From JAJXZP01 sp963787185 (GTDB lineage: Bacteria; Spirochaetota; Spirochaetia; Treponematales; Rectinemataceae), in NCBI GenBank assembly GCA_963787185.1, contig CAWBCC010000012.1, positions 557,144 to 621,143 on the forward strand: a stretch of 64,000 bases of DNA, in the 5' to 3' direction. Position numbers and translations under genes: made by a program. Position 1 is the first letter of the stretch. Each line of letters opens with the position of its first letter. Under the pieces are notes generated by a model that saw only the letters and a list, made by a program, of their open reading frames with translations, was not told where the DNA came from and did no database searches. Below, one piece after another: positions 42,320-50,798 of the stretch.

Positions 42320-43237
42320 CTATGCCCTGCTCTTGTCCAGGGGGACCAGGAGCAGCGGCGTCTGAATGCGAGTCGCGACCTCGGCCGCCACGCTGCCTTC
42401 CCAGAACGCATCCACCCCGGCCCGGCCATGGGTGCCCATGACCACCAGGTCGGCCGAGATGCGACGCAGGGCTGCGATGATGGTCCGGGCCGGATCACCG
42501 CGGGCGGTCTCCGACTCGACCTCGATTCCGTTCCGGGCCAGTTCCTCGGCCTTGCTTTCGAGGTATGCCTGCGCGGCGGCACCTTCCACCTCCAGTTCGG
42601 TCCGCGTGCCTCCCGGAAGCAGGATCGAAACGGCGGCATTGGAGCCGGACAGATCGCTCACCTTCGGCACCACCATGAGCAGATGCAGCCGGCACTTCAG
42701 GCCCTTCGCGAGCTCGGCGGCGATAGGCAGGCCTCCCTCGTGATTCGGATCTCCGTCGATCGGGGCCAGGATGGTCTGAAACTCTCCGGTATTTTCCGTC
42801 TTTCGCCCTTCCTCCGAAGGATGGACTATGAGCACGGGGGTCTTTCCGAGTGTGATGACCTGCTGCGCTATGGCTCCGAACAGAAGCCTCCGCACTCCTC
42901 CCCTGCCGTGAGCGCACATGACGATGAGGTCGGGGGCCATCTCGGCGGAATGCTCGAAGATGCTGCGGGCCACGTCGCTGACTTCCGCCGTGTGCACATG
43001 GGTGGTCACGCGCAAGCCGGACAGCACGGGACGCCGGGAAACCTCGTCCAGATAGATGCCCGCCTCGTCCGGGGTCACGAGATGCCTTTCGCTGTGCACC
43101 TCCGAGGGCGCGTTCTTCTCGATCACGTGGACGAGCGTCACCTGCGCGTCGAGCTTCCTTGCCAGCCAACCGGCCGTCGTGAGGGCCGACTCGGCGAGCG
43201 CCGATCCATCCAGGGGAACGAGAATATGTCGAAGCAT
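42320..43237 (-). CDS. tandem universal stress protein (UspA x2)
   Basis: Two Usp domains: residues 1-150 (HILVPLDGSALAESAL, then VMCAHGRGGVRRLLFGAIAQQV) and 155-305 (TILAPIDGDPNHEG, then VVMGTHGRAGVDAFWEGSVA). Both keep the ATP-binding G-x2-G-x9-G/S pattern. ATG 43237 has GGAGGGTGAA before it. It starts 4 bases after mntH on the same strand, so it is probably the last gene of the mntR-mntH operon and convergent with zur. Confidence 0.9.
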   Translation of the reverse strand: MLRHILVPLDGSALAESALTTAGWLARKLDAQVTLVHVIEKNAPSEVHSERHLVTPDEAGIYLDEVSRRPVLSGLRVTTHVHTAEVSDVARSIFEHSAEMAPDLIVMCAHGRGGVRRLLFGAIAQQVITLGKTPVLIVHPSEEGRKTENTGEFQTILAPIDGDPNHEGGLPIAAELAKGLKCRLHLLMVVPKVSDLSGSNAAVSILLPGGTRTELEVEGAAAQAYLESKAEELARNGIEVESETARGDPARTIIAALRRISADLVVMGTHGRAGVDAFWEGSVAAEVATRIQTPLLLVPLDKSRA

Positions 43238-43241
43238 CTTT

Positions 43242-44573
43242 TCACCCTCCATTCTGTCCGCCCAAGTTGATTTGCCCGCCGAAGGTTTGGTACAGCAACA
43301 CGAAGTTCAGGAAAAGTATAGTCACGGCGCAGAGGATTGCCAGGGTCGTGGTCGACCGCCGGTTTACGAGCGATCCCATGAGGGTCCGGTTCCTCGTGAA
43401 CATGATGAGGGTGATGACGGGAATGGGCAGAGTGAAGCTGAGAACCACCTGGCTCAGCACCAGGGTCTTCGTGGGATCGAGGCCGAGAGCGATGGCGATC
43501 AGCGCGGGGATCATAGTCGCGATTCGACGGATCCACACCGGAATGCGAAAACCGACGAAGCCCTGCATGACGACCTGTCCGGCCATGGTGCCCACGTGCG
43601 AACTGGAAATTCCCGAGGCCACCAGGGAGATCAGGAACACCGCCGCCGCCCCTCCTCCGAGCAGGGGGGTGAGCGTCCGATAGGCCGTCTGGATTTCCGC
43701 GATATCGGTGTGGCCCGTGAGATTGAATACCTTGGCGGCCATGAAAAGCATGGCCATGTTCACCAGACCCGCGACGCCCATCGCAACGACGACATCGATG
43801 ATTTCGAAGTGGAATATCCGGCGCTTGTCGTAGTCGTTGTGCGGAATGATGCGATTCTGCGTGAGACTGGAGTGCAGATAGATGACGTGCGGCATGACCG
43901 TGGCGCCGATGATGCCTACCGCAAGGAAGGCCGCGTCGTTTCCCGGCAGGCTCGGCACGAAGGAATGCACGAAAATCTGACCCCAATCGGGCTTGGCCAG
44001 CAGTGTTTCCACCACATAGCAGAGGGCGATCACGCCGGCGGTGCCGCCTATGAAAAGCTCCAGGCCGCGGAATCCCCGCTGCGTCGCCGCGAGAATCGCG
44101 AAAACGAGCAGCCCCGTGACGAGCGCCGCCAGCAGCAGGGGAATGTGCAGGAGCAGATTGAGCCCTATTGCCGCCCCGAGGAACTCCGCCAGGTCCGTCG
44201 CCATGGCCGTGACTTCCTGCGTGATCCACAGAACGTAGCAGACCCAGCGGGGGAATCGCATCCGGCACATTTCGGCGAGGTTCTTTCCCGTCGCGATTCC
44301 CAGCTTGGCCGAGAGGCTCTGCAGGAGCATGGCCATCAGGTTGGCAAGGAGAATCACCCAGAGAAGGGCGTAGCCGAACTCCGCTCCGCCCTGGATGTTC
44401 GTGGCAAAGTTGCCCGGGTCGATGTAGGCGATGGATGCGATGAAGGCGGGGCCGATGAAGGGCAGAACCGCCAGCAGCCCTCTGCGCCGGCCGCTGATCG
44501 AGTCCCTCGCCGCCGACTGCAGTTTGGGATGGGAAAGCGCAGGATTGTCGGCACGGGTGCCTGGCTCAGACAT
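43242..44573 (-). CDS. mntH: NRAMP-family Mn2+/H+ symporter
   Basis: A 443-residue NRAMP transporter with about eleven membrane segments; the metal-binding motifs are SIAYIDPGNFATN (DPGN) in segment 1 and GATVMPHVIYLHS (MPH) in segment 6, both intact. It imports Mn2+ (or Fe2+) with protons. Its start overlaps the mntR stop by 8 bases, so the two are translated together. Confidence 0.94.
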   Translation of the reverse strand: MSEPGTRADNPALSHPKLQSAARDSISGRRRGLLAVLPFIGPAFIASIAYIDPGNFATNIQGGAEFGYALLWVILLANLMAMLLQSLSAKLGIATGKNLAEMCRMRFPRWVCYVLWITQEVTAMATDLAEFLGAAIGLNLLLHIPLLLAALVTGLLVFAILAATQRGFRGLELFIGGTAGVIALCYVVETLLAKPDWGQIFVHSFVPSLPGNDAAFLAVGIIGATVMPHVIYLHSSLTQNRIIPHNDYDKRRIFHFEIIDVVVAMGVAGLVNMAMLFMAAKVFNLTGHTDIAEIQTAYRTLTPLLGGGAAAVFLISLVASGISSSHVGTMAGQVVMQGFVGFRIPVWIRRIATMIPALIAIALGLDPTKTLVLSQVVLSFTLPIPVITLIMFTRNRTLMGSLVNRRSTTTLAILCAVTILFLNFVLLYQTFGGQINLGGQNGG

Positions 44574-45237
44574 CTTGTCCTCCTTCGATATTCCGCACGA
44601 TGATCCGGCGCGCCGCGGTCCGCCCCAGCACGCGTCTCTGCCCGCCTGCGAACAGGGTGACGAGTCCGTCGACGGGCTCCACGTCGAGAATCTCGATCCT
44701 GGTCCCCACCCCTATGTGCATTTCCGAAAGATGGGCGAGGAGCCCCGGCTCGCGGTCGTCGGCCTCCACGAGCTCCGCCAGTGATCCCGCGGACAGATCG
44801 GAGAGGTGCACCCTGGGCGGTTCGCGGATGGATCCGTCGAGCGCCGGAATGGGAGAGCCGTGCGGATCGACCGAGGGATGTCCCAGGTATTCGTCTATGC
44901 GGCTCTCGAGATACTCCGAAATCGCGTGTTCCAGCTTTTCGGCTTCGTCGTGGACCCTGTCCCAGGGAACGCCGAGGGTTCGGGTCAGGAAGGCTTCCAG
45001 GAGACGATGGCGGCGGATCACGTCCAGAGCGGCCGTCCTGCCCGACTTCGTCAGAGTGACGCCCCGGTAGGGCTTGTAGGAGAGCAGCTTCAGGCCCGCC
45101 AGCCTCTTGATCATGCCGGTCACGGTAGGGGGCGAGTGTCCGACGCGATCGGCGAGCAGGGAAGTGGTCACCTGGCGGTGATCCAACTGGAGCGCGTAGG
45201 TCTCCTTGAGATAATTCTCTTCTGCTTCGCTTCTCAT
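44566..45237 (-). CDS. mntR: MntR/DtxR-family metal-dependent repressor
   Basis: A 223-residue DtxR-type protein: winged helix (TTSLLADRVGHSPPTVTGMIKRL) at residues 23-45, metal-binding and dimerisation segment (RRHRLLEAFLTRTLG, HDEAEKLEHAISEYLESRID) and a C-terminal FeoA/SH3-like domain (LAHLSEMHIGVGTRIEILD). The ATG at 45237 fits the usual N-terminus (RSEAEENYLKETY). It is the first gene of the mntR-mntH unit and probably represses it when Mn2+ is plentiful. Confidence 0.9.
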   Translation of the reverse strand: MRSEAEENYLKETYALQLDHRQVTTSLLADRVGHSPPTVTGMIKRLAGLKLLSYKPYRGVTLTKSGRTAALDVIRRHRLLEAFLTRTLGVPWDRVHDEAEKLEHAISEYLESRIDEYLGHPSVDPHGSPIPALDGSIREPPRVHLSDLSAGSLAELVEADDREPGLLAHLSEMHIGVGTRIEILDVEPVDGLVTLFAGGQRRVLGRTAARRIIVRNIEGGQDV

Positions 45238-45258
45238 TTCAACCACCCTAATTTGCCA

Positions 45259-45300
45259 TTTAGGTAATGCTAAACTACTGCCGCGGCGGCGCCCCGTCAA
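45259..45300 (-). promoter_or_regulatory. promoter and operator of mntR-mntH
   Basis: On the minus strand TTGACG (45300-45295) and TAGTTT (45277-45272) are 17 bases apart. TTTAG-cattac-CTAAA (45274-45259) overlaps the -10 and start, the expected position for a DtxR/MntR operator. Confidence 0.6.
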
Positions 45301-45392
45301 CACTCGTCGATCCTTTTCGAGAGCAGGCACGTCCATCGGAAAACACGGCCTTCCGGCGGCACCGCGCGGTCCGCGCGGAGGCCGGGGGGTGC

Positions 45393-46151
45393 TCAATGCA
45401 GGAAGGGGAGTCGGCCTTTCAGCATAGCGTAGCCGACGAAGGCGACGGAGTCCAAAATGGCGTGGGCGACGATCAGAGGGCCTACCCGCTTGAAGCGCAG
45501 AAAAAAGAGGGCAAAGACTGTCCCCATGACCGCGTTGCCGATGAAACCGCCGAAGCCCTGGTAGAGATGGTAGCTGCCTCGCAATAAGGCGCTCGCCGCT
45601 ACTATCCACGGCAGGGCCAGAGCCATCTCGCTGAGCCGGGTCATCAGATAGCCGACCACGACGACCTCTTCCAAGAGGGCGTTCTGGACGGCCGCGAACA
45701 GGAGGACCGGCACTGTCCACCAGACGGAGGGGAGCGCCTCGGGGACCACCGTGGTATCGATGCCCAGCGCCCGGGATGCGAGGTAGAAGGCGAGTCCGGG
45801 TATTCCTATGAGCGCGGCGAGCCCCACTCCGGCTCCCAGGTCGCGTCCCGGTCGAAGAGCCCGGAGCCCGATCGGGTCCGCGTCGGCATCGCCGTCCCGC
45901 CGCAATAGATGTAGCGCCAGGAAGGCCGGTACCATTCCGAAGAAGATCTGCAGCAGCTGGAACGAGAGGTCCAGCCAGGGACGGCCCGCCGCCTGGGTAG
46001 GGTTGAGGGTGCTGGACTGGGCGGACAGCGGCTTGCCCGCGGTGAGCTTCCCGACCAGATCCACGATCGAGAAGACCGCGCTCTGCCCCAGGGAGACGCC
46101 GAGCACCAGCAGAATCTCGGCGCGCAGCATGCGCCTCTTGTTTTCGAGCAC
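45393..46151 (-). CDS. CPBP-family intramembrane protease-like protein
   Basis: A 252-residue membrane protein with about six segments and the ABI/CPBP core: LLEEVVVVGYLMTRL (the usual EExxxR has Gly in place of Arg), RGSYHLYQGFGGFIGN with the catalytic His region, and VAHAILDS. It may cleave prenylated or other membrane substrates, or be inactive because of the Arg change. Its stop is followed by a GC-rich inverted repeat near 45340-45385. Confidence 0.8.
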   Translation of the reverse strand: MLENKRRMLRAEILLVLGVSLGQSAVFSIVDLVGKLTAGKPLSAQSSTLNPTQAAGRPWLDLSFQLLQIFFGMVPAFLALHLLRRDGDADADPIGLRALRPGRDLGAGVGLAALIGIPGLAFYLASRALGIDTTVVPEALPSVWWTVPVLLFAAVQNALLEEVVVVGYLMTRLSEMALALPWIVAASALLRGSYHLYQGFGGFIGNAVMGTVFALFFLRFKRVGPLIVAHAILDSVAFVGYAMLKGRLPFLH

Positions 46152-46241
46152 GGCTCGCTTCTCTCCTCCGCGGCGTCGATCGACCCGCCGACGCCATCGG
46201 TCTCAATCCTAGCGGATACCCGCGATAATTTCGAGCCTCGG

Positions 46242-46271
46242 TTGACAACGGCGGGCCTCGCTTCCCATAGT
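46242..46271 (+). promoter_or_regulatory. promoter of uppP
   Basis: TTGACA (46242-46247) and CATAGT (46266-46271), spacer 18. The start would lie only a few bases before ATG 46281, which has no Shine-Dalgarno sequence. Confidence 0.45.
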
Positions 46272-46280
46272 GCTTACCCT

Positions 46281-47144
46281 ATGAGTATTGCGATCGTATT
46301 CGTTCTCGCGCTGGTGCAGGGTGCGGCTGAGCTTCTGCCCGTTTCGAGCTCGGCGCACGTCATCATCGTCGAAAAGCTCTTCGGGCTCGATCCGACTTCT
46401 CCGCAGTTGACCTTCCTTCTGGTGATGCTTCACACCGGAACGATGTTCGCCGTCCTCGTGTACTTCTGGCCGAGCTGGAGCAAGCTTCTTTCCAGGAGCA
46501 ATCGGGACCGCGGCAACTTCGTGAAATCGGTGATCATCGCGACGATCGCGACCGGCCTCGTCGGCTTGGGGCTCCAATACCTCATCGAGCGTCTGGTCCT
46601 GGGCGGAGTCCGAGGAGCCGCCGTGGAGGATCTCTTCGGCAATCTGTGGATCATATCCACGGGACTCGCTCTCGTCGGCATCCTCATCATCGTGGGGGGG
46701 CTCACAGGATCTCGGCCGGGAGAATCCAAGGCCGGCGCGAACATGAAGCCTTGGACGGCAGTTCTGATCGGGGCAGTCCAGGGGCTGGCGCTGCCCTTCC
46801 GGGGATTCTCCCGATCCGGCTCGACGATATCGGTCGGGCTCCTGGCCGGATTGAACAGATGGCGTGCCGAGGTCTTCAGTTTCGCCCTCGCCTTCGTGCT
46901 GACGATTCCCGTCGTCGCCAGGGAGGCGCTGCGTCTCCGGAACATAGCTCCCTCGGCCGCCCCGGGATCGGACCATCGTGCACTCGTGAATGGAATCGTC
47001 GGCATGATACTGAGCTTCGCCGCGGGTAGCTTGGCCATTCGATGGCTTTCCGCCTGGCTCGAAAAAGGCCGATGGAGCCTCTTCGGCCTCTATTGCATCG
47101 CCCTGTCGATAACCCTGTTTGTGTTTGCCTTCAGGGGGCTATGA
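46281..47144 (+). CDS. uppP: undecaprenyl-diphosphate phosphatase
   Basis: A 287-residue BacA/UppP protein with two conserved loops, QGAAELLPVSSSAH at residues 12-25 and LPFRGFSRSGSTIS near residue 175, which carry the catalytic Glu, Ser, His and Arg. It recycles undecaprenyl phosphate for peptidoglycan synthesis at the outer face of the membrane. The first motif has Ala-Glu-Leu-Leu where TEFLP is usual, a mild variant. ATG 46281 gives the canonical length. Confidence 0.92.
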   Translation: MSIAIVFVLALVQGAAELLPVSSSAHVIIVEKLFGLDPTSPQLTFLLVMLHTGTMFAVLVYFWPSWSKLLSRSNRDRGNFVKSVIIATIATGLVGLGLQYLIERLVLGGVRGAAVEDLFGNLWIISTGLALVGILIIVGGLTGSRPGESKAGANMKPWTAVLIGAVQGLALPFRGFSRSGSTISVGLLAGLNRWRAEVFSFALAFVLTIPVVAREALRLRNIAPSAAPGSDHRALVNGIVGMILSFAAGSLAIRWLSAWLEKGRWSLFGLYCIALSITLFVFAFRGL

Positions 47145-47395
47145 CCACTTTCGTGCCGTAGGCGACGATCGAGCTTCCGGCGAAGGGGTCCGGAACGGGC
47201 GAGGCGTCGGCAGTCGCGGCGGGCGGTGTGACGGCCTCGGTCGTCTGAGGGAATATCGAGCCCGCTTGTTGACACCCGTGGGCCCGCGGGCGGTATCTTT
47301 GCCTGAGCACTCATGACACAAATTTCGTCCGCTTTTTCGAAAGGATCAATGCCGAACGGATCGCCCGTCCGAGATTGGAAATAGGGGGACTTGGG

Positions 47396-48550
47396 ATGCG
47401 GCTGCGCTCGCCTTCGCTCTCCGCCCGGCGCTCCGAAGCGATCTCGGGATATCTCTTCATTCTGCCGGCGGCCCTGGTCCTGGGCGTTTTCGGACTCTTT
47501 CCCCTCTTTTTCAACATCTACATAAGTCTGTTCAACTGGCGGATAAGGCACTCGACCTTCGTCGGGCTGGGGAATTACGGGGAAATATTCGGCGGCTTCC
47601 CGCCCTTCCTCATTCTGGTCGCGTCCGTGGCCCTGATCGCGGGGGGCTTCGTCCTGGCCGCGGGAAAGCGCCGGGCATGGATTCGCCTGCCGGGGCTGGC
47701 GCTTCTTCTCGGAGGCCTGGGGGGACTGATCTTCGACCTGCCCCGGATCAATGTCCTCGGCGATCCCGACATGATGAGATCGTTCCGGGTCACGGTCTGG
47801 TATTCCCTGGGGACGGTTCCGGTCCAGCTCTTCCTGGGCTTTCTGATCGCCGTCGCCCTGCAGGGGAAGTTCAAGGGCCGGCAGGTCTTCCGCGTCATCT
47901 ATCTCCTGCCCTTCATCGTGCCGGCGGTCGCCACGGCCTCGGTCTTCGAGCGATTGTTTTCGCTCAGTCCGGACTCCTGGGCGAACCAGGTGCTCGCCCT
48001 CGTCGGCATGCATCCCCTGCAGTGGCTGCGCGAGTACAAGGGAATCTTCGAACTGCTCCTGGGATGGGCCCCGGCGAGCGGAGCGGGCGGCGTGCCGGAG
48101 TACTGGTCGACCTGGGCGGCGGGGCCGAGCCTTTCCCTCTTCAGCATCATGTTCTTCAACTACTGGGTCTACGTCGGCTACTACGCCCTGATCTATGCCA
48201 ACGCCCTGGCCGCCGTGCCGCGCCGGCTCTACGAAGCCGCCGCGCTCGACGGGGCCGGGTTCCTGACGATGCTGCGTCGCATAACCCTGCCCCTGGTTTC
48301 GCCCAGTACGTATTTTCTCTCGATCCTCGGAATCATAGGCACCTTCAAGTCGTTCAACAGCATCTATATCCTCCGGGATCCCTCCACGGGCGGCGCTGCC
48401 GATCCCATGAGCGTCTACATCTTCTTCCAATTTTTCCACGACGGGCGCTTCGGCTATGCCGCGGCCCTGTCCGTGGTCCTGTTCGCCATCGTCGCCGGAT
48501 TGACGGTGACGCAGAGGCGCAGCATGGAAAAGCGAGTATTCTTTGATTGA
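47396..48550 (+). CDS. sugar-type ABC transporter permease (MalF-like)
   Basis: A 384-residue permease with N-terminal GYLFILPAALVLGVFGLFPL, a long insert around residues 65-115 forming two extra hydrophobic segments, and the EAA loop YEAAALDGAGFLTMLRRITLP that contacts the ATPase. It forms a heterodimer with the product of the next gene. ATG 47396 is chosen over 47375 because GGGGGAC lies before it. A possible promoter, TTGACA at 47269 and TATCTT at 47294, lies about 100 bases upstream in an otherwise empty 250-base gap. No ATP-binding gene is present in the operon. Confidence 0.88.
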   Translation: MRLRSPSLSARRSEAISGYLFILPAALVLGVFGLFPLFFNIYISLFNWRIRHSTFVGLGNYGEIFGGFPPFLILVASVALIAGGFVLAAGKRRAWIRLPGLALLLGGLGGLIFDLPRINVLGDPDMMRSFRVTVWYSLGTVPVQLFLGFLIAVALQGKFKGRQVFRVIYLLPFIVPAVATASVFERLFSLSPDSWANQVLALVGMHPLQWLREYKGIFELLLGWAPASGAGGVPEYWSTWAAGPSLSLFSIMFFNYWVYVGYYALIYANALAAVPRRLYEAAALDGAGFLTMLRRITLPLVSPSTYFLSILGIIGTFKSFNSIYILRDPSTGGAADPMSVYIFFQFFHDGRFGYAAALSVVLFAIVAGLTVTQRRSMEKRVFFD

Positions 48551-49397
48551 GCCCGAGACGAAGCGCACTCTCCGGAGCGGCCTGCGGTACCTGATCCTCG
48601 GCCTCGGCGCCTTCGTCTGTCTCATGCCCTTCGTGTACTTGCTCGCCAACTCGCTCAAGACCTACGCGGAGACGGTCACCCGGGTGAGCCCCGATCCCTT
48701 TTCGCCCGAGTTCTGGCCCGCTCTGCCCCAGTGGGCCAACTTCGCCCAGGTCTGGCTCGGCGACGCCTTCGGGCACTATTTCATCAACAGTTTCATCATC
48801 AGCCTGGTGACCCTCGCCGGGACTCTCGGCACGTCCTCGCTGGCGGCCTATGCCTTCGCGAAACTGAGGTTCCCCGGCAAGGAGACGATTTTCTCGATCT
48901 TTCTCCTCACCCTGATGATCCCGGAGACGGTGACGCTCATCCCCAATTTCCTGGTCGTGAGCTACCTCGGCTGGATCGACCGGCTCGCCGGCCTGACCGT
49001 CCCCTTCATGGCGAGCGCTTTCTACATCTTCCTCCTGCGCCAATTCTTCCGCCAGGTACCCGATTCCCTCCTCGAGAATGCGCGCATGGACGGGGCGAGC
49101 AATATTCGCATTCTCCGCTCGGTGGTTCTCCCCCTGTCGCGGGCCCCCCTCTTCACCGTGGCCTGTCTGGACATCGCCTCCTCGTGGAACTCGCTCCAAT
49201 GGCCCCTCGTGGTGGTGCAGACGCCCAGGTGGCGCCCGATCTCCGTGGGACTGGCCAGACTGATCTCCGAAGCCGGACCGCAGATACAGCTCCGCATGGC
49301 CGGCGCCTTGATCTCTCTCCTGCCTATCGTGATAGTCTTCGTCATCGCCCAGCGCCAGATCATCGAATCGATCAGCAGCGCGGGCATCAAGGAATAG
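48543..49397 (+). CDS. sugar-type ABC transporter permease (MalG-like)
   Basis: A 284-residue carbohydrate-type permease: FVCLMPFVYLLANSLKTYAE near residue 20, LAAYAFAKLRFPGKETIF, and the EAA loop ENARMDGASNIRILRSVVLP. It overlaps the first permease gene by 8 bases and begins at a TTG, which suggests coupled translation. It is followed by a family A stem-loop and then the binding-protein gene. Confidence 0.88.
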   Translation: MIEPETKRTLRSGLRYLILGLGAFVCLMPFVYLLANSLKTYAETVTRVSPDPFSPEFWPALPQWANFAQVWLGDAFGHYFINSFIISLVTLAGTLGTSSLAAYAFAKLRFPGKETIFSIFLLTLMIPETVTLIPNFLVVSYLGWIDRLAGLTVPFMASAFYIFLLRQFFRQVPDSLLENARMDGASNIRILRSVVLPLSRAPLFTVACLDIASSWNSLQWPLVVVQTPRWRPISVGLARLISEAGPQIQLRMAGALISLLPIVIVFVIAQRQIIESISSAGIKE

Positions 49398-49400
49398 GTC

Positions 49401-49442
49401 CGGCAGCGTGCCGCAAACGTCGAGTTTGTCGGCGCTCTGCCG
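49401..49442. repeat. dispersed stem-loop, family A copy 3 (degenerate)
   Basis: CGGCAGCGTGCCG-AAA and TTTGTCGGCGCTCTGCCG pair imperfectly around CGTCGAG. It starts 4 bases after the permease stop and precedes the binding-protein gene, so here it lies inside an operon. Confidence 0.5.
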
Positions 49443-49462
49443 ATGCCCGATATGGAGGTACC

Positions 49463-50776
49463 ATGAAAGGAACAGCCTGGAAACTCCTGAGCCTCGCGAT
49501 GCTCGCGTCGACGGCCGCCCGCGGCGGCCTGGGCGCGCAAGGCTTCGACACGTTGAACCTGAAGGGCACAGTCGTCACGTATTGGTATCAGCACAATCAG
49601 GGTCGGGAAACCGCCCTCAAGAAGATGATCGACCGCTTCAACTCGACCAACCCATGGGGGATCAGGGTCAGGGGCGAGTATGCCGGCGGCTACAGCGACA
49701 TCGCAAACAAGATGACCGCGGCCATAGCCGGGGGATCGACCCCGGACCTGGTCGTCGCCTACCAGAACGACGCGGCCACCTACGAGCTGAGCGGGGCCCT
49801 GGTCGACCTCGATCCCTATGTCTCCGATCCGAAGTTCGGCTTGTCCAAAGCCGAGCTCGAGGACTTCTTCCCGAGCTTCCTGGCTCAGGATGTCAACAAA
49901 CAATTCGGCGACAAACGCCTGGGCTGGCCGCCCAACAGGTCCATCGAAGTCCTGTACTACAACGCCGACTGGCTCAAAGCCCTGGGAATCGCCGCCCCGC
50001 CCAGAACCTGGGACGAATTTTACGCCGATGCGAAACTGGCCACCGATCCGGCCAAGGGCACCTACGGCTGCGACATCAGCCTCGACGCTTCGAACGTCTT
50101 CGCCCAAGTCATAAGCCGGGGAGGCGATTTCCAGGCTCCGGGCGGCGACGGCTACGCCCTGGACAACCCGCAGATGCGGGCCTCCTTCGCCCTGTTCCGG
50201 AAGATGTTCAAGGAAGGCAGCGCGAAGAAGATAGCCGAACAGTACGGCGACCAGACCGACTTCGCCGACGAGAAGGTCCTCTTCACGATGGGCTCGACCG
50301 CGGGCATACCCTTCTACGATCTGGCGATCAGGCAGGGCTTCAAAGGAGGTTTCGCCTGGAGCGTCGCGGCGATCCCGCACACGACGGCCAAGGCGGTCCT
50401 CAACATCTACGGCGCCTCGGTCAGCATCGTGAAGTCGACACCCGAAAAGCAGCTCGCGTCCTGGCTCTTTCTGCGCTGGATGAGCGAGAGCGCCCAGCAG
50501 GCCGAATGGGTTCGCGTGTCGAATTACTTCCCCGTTCGCAAGTCCACGGCCGGCCGGCTCGGGGACTATCTGGCGAAGCATCCCCAGTTCGCCGCGGCCT
50601 GGGAGACCCTCCTGTCGAGCGACCAGAAGGCCGAGCCGCAATTCCTGGGCTACGATCAGGTTCGGGACGCCATAAGCTCCGCGTACAACGCCGTCCTGGA
50701 CGGAGCCGATCTGGACTCCACTCTCGCCGACCTCGACGCCAGGGCCAACAGAATCTACCGGCAATCCAAGCCGTAA
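49463..50776 (+). CDS. sugar-type ABC transporter substrate-binding protein
   Basis: A 437-residue extracellular binding protein of the sugar-binding family 1 type: signal peptide to about residue 26 (LLSLAMLASTAARGG), VVTYWYQHNQGRETALKKM, DLVVAYQNDAATYELSGALV, and VLYYNADWLKALGIAAPPRT with the conserved Trp-Asp-Glu-Phe that follows. The carbohydrate is unknown. GGAGG lies 6 bases before ATG 49463. The order permease-permease-binding protein with a stem-loop before the last gene may raise the yield of the binding protein. Confidence 0.9.
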   Translation: MKGTAWKLLSLAMLASTAARGGLGAQGFDTLNLKGTVVTYWYQHNQGRETALKKMIDRFNSTNPWGIRVRGEYAGGYSDIANKMTAAIAGGSTPDLVVAYQNDAATYELSGALVDLDPYVSDPKFGLSKAELEDFFPSFLAQDVNKQFGDKRLGWPPNRSIEVLYYNADWLKALGIAAPPRTWDEFYADAKLATDPAKGTYGCDISLDASNVFAQVISRGGDFQAPGGDGYALDNPQMRASFALFRKMFKEGSAKKIAEQYGDQTDFADEKVLFTMGSTAGIPFYDLAIRQGFKGGFAWSVAAIPHTTAKAVLNIYGASVSIVKSTPEKQLASWLFLRWMSESAQQAEWVRVSNYFPVRKSTAGRLGDYLAKHPQFAAAWETLLSSDQKAEPQFLGYDQVRDAISSAYNAVLDGADLDSTLADLDARANRIYRQSKP

Positions 50777-50798
50777 ATTGGGATGATGGAGGATGCCG

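Noticed and set aside
44566..46248. 560-residue fusion of an upstream segment with MntR
   Set aside because: The N-terminal 330 residues are an out-of-frame reading of the CPBP protease gene; a normal MntR start exists at 45237.
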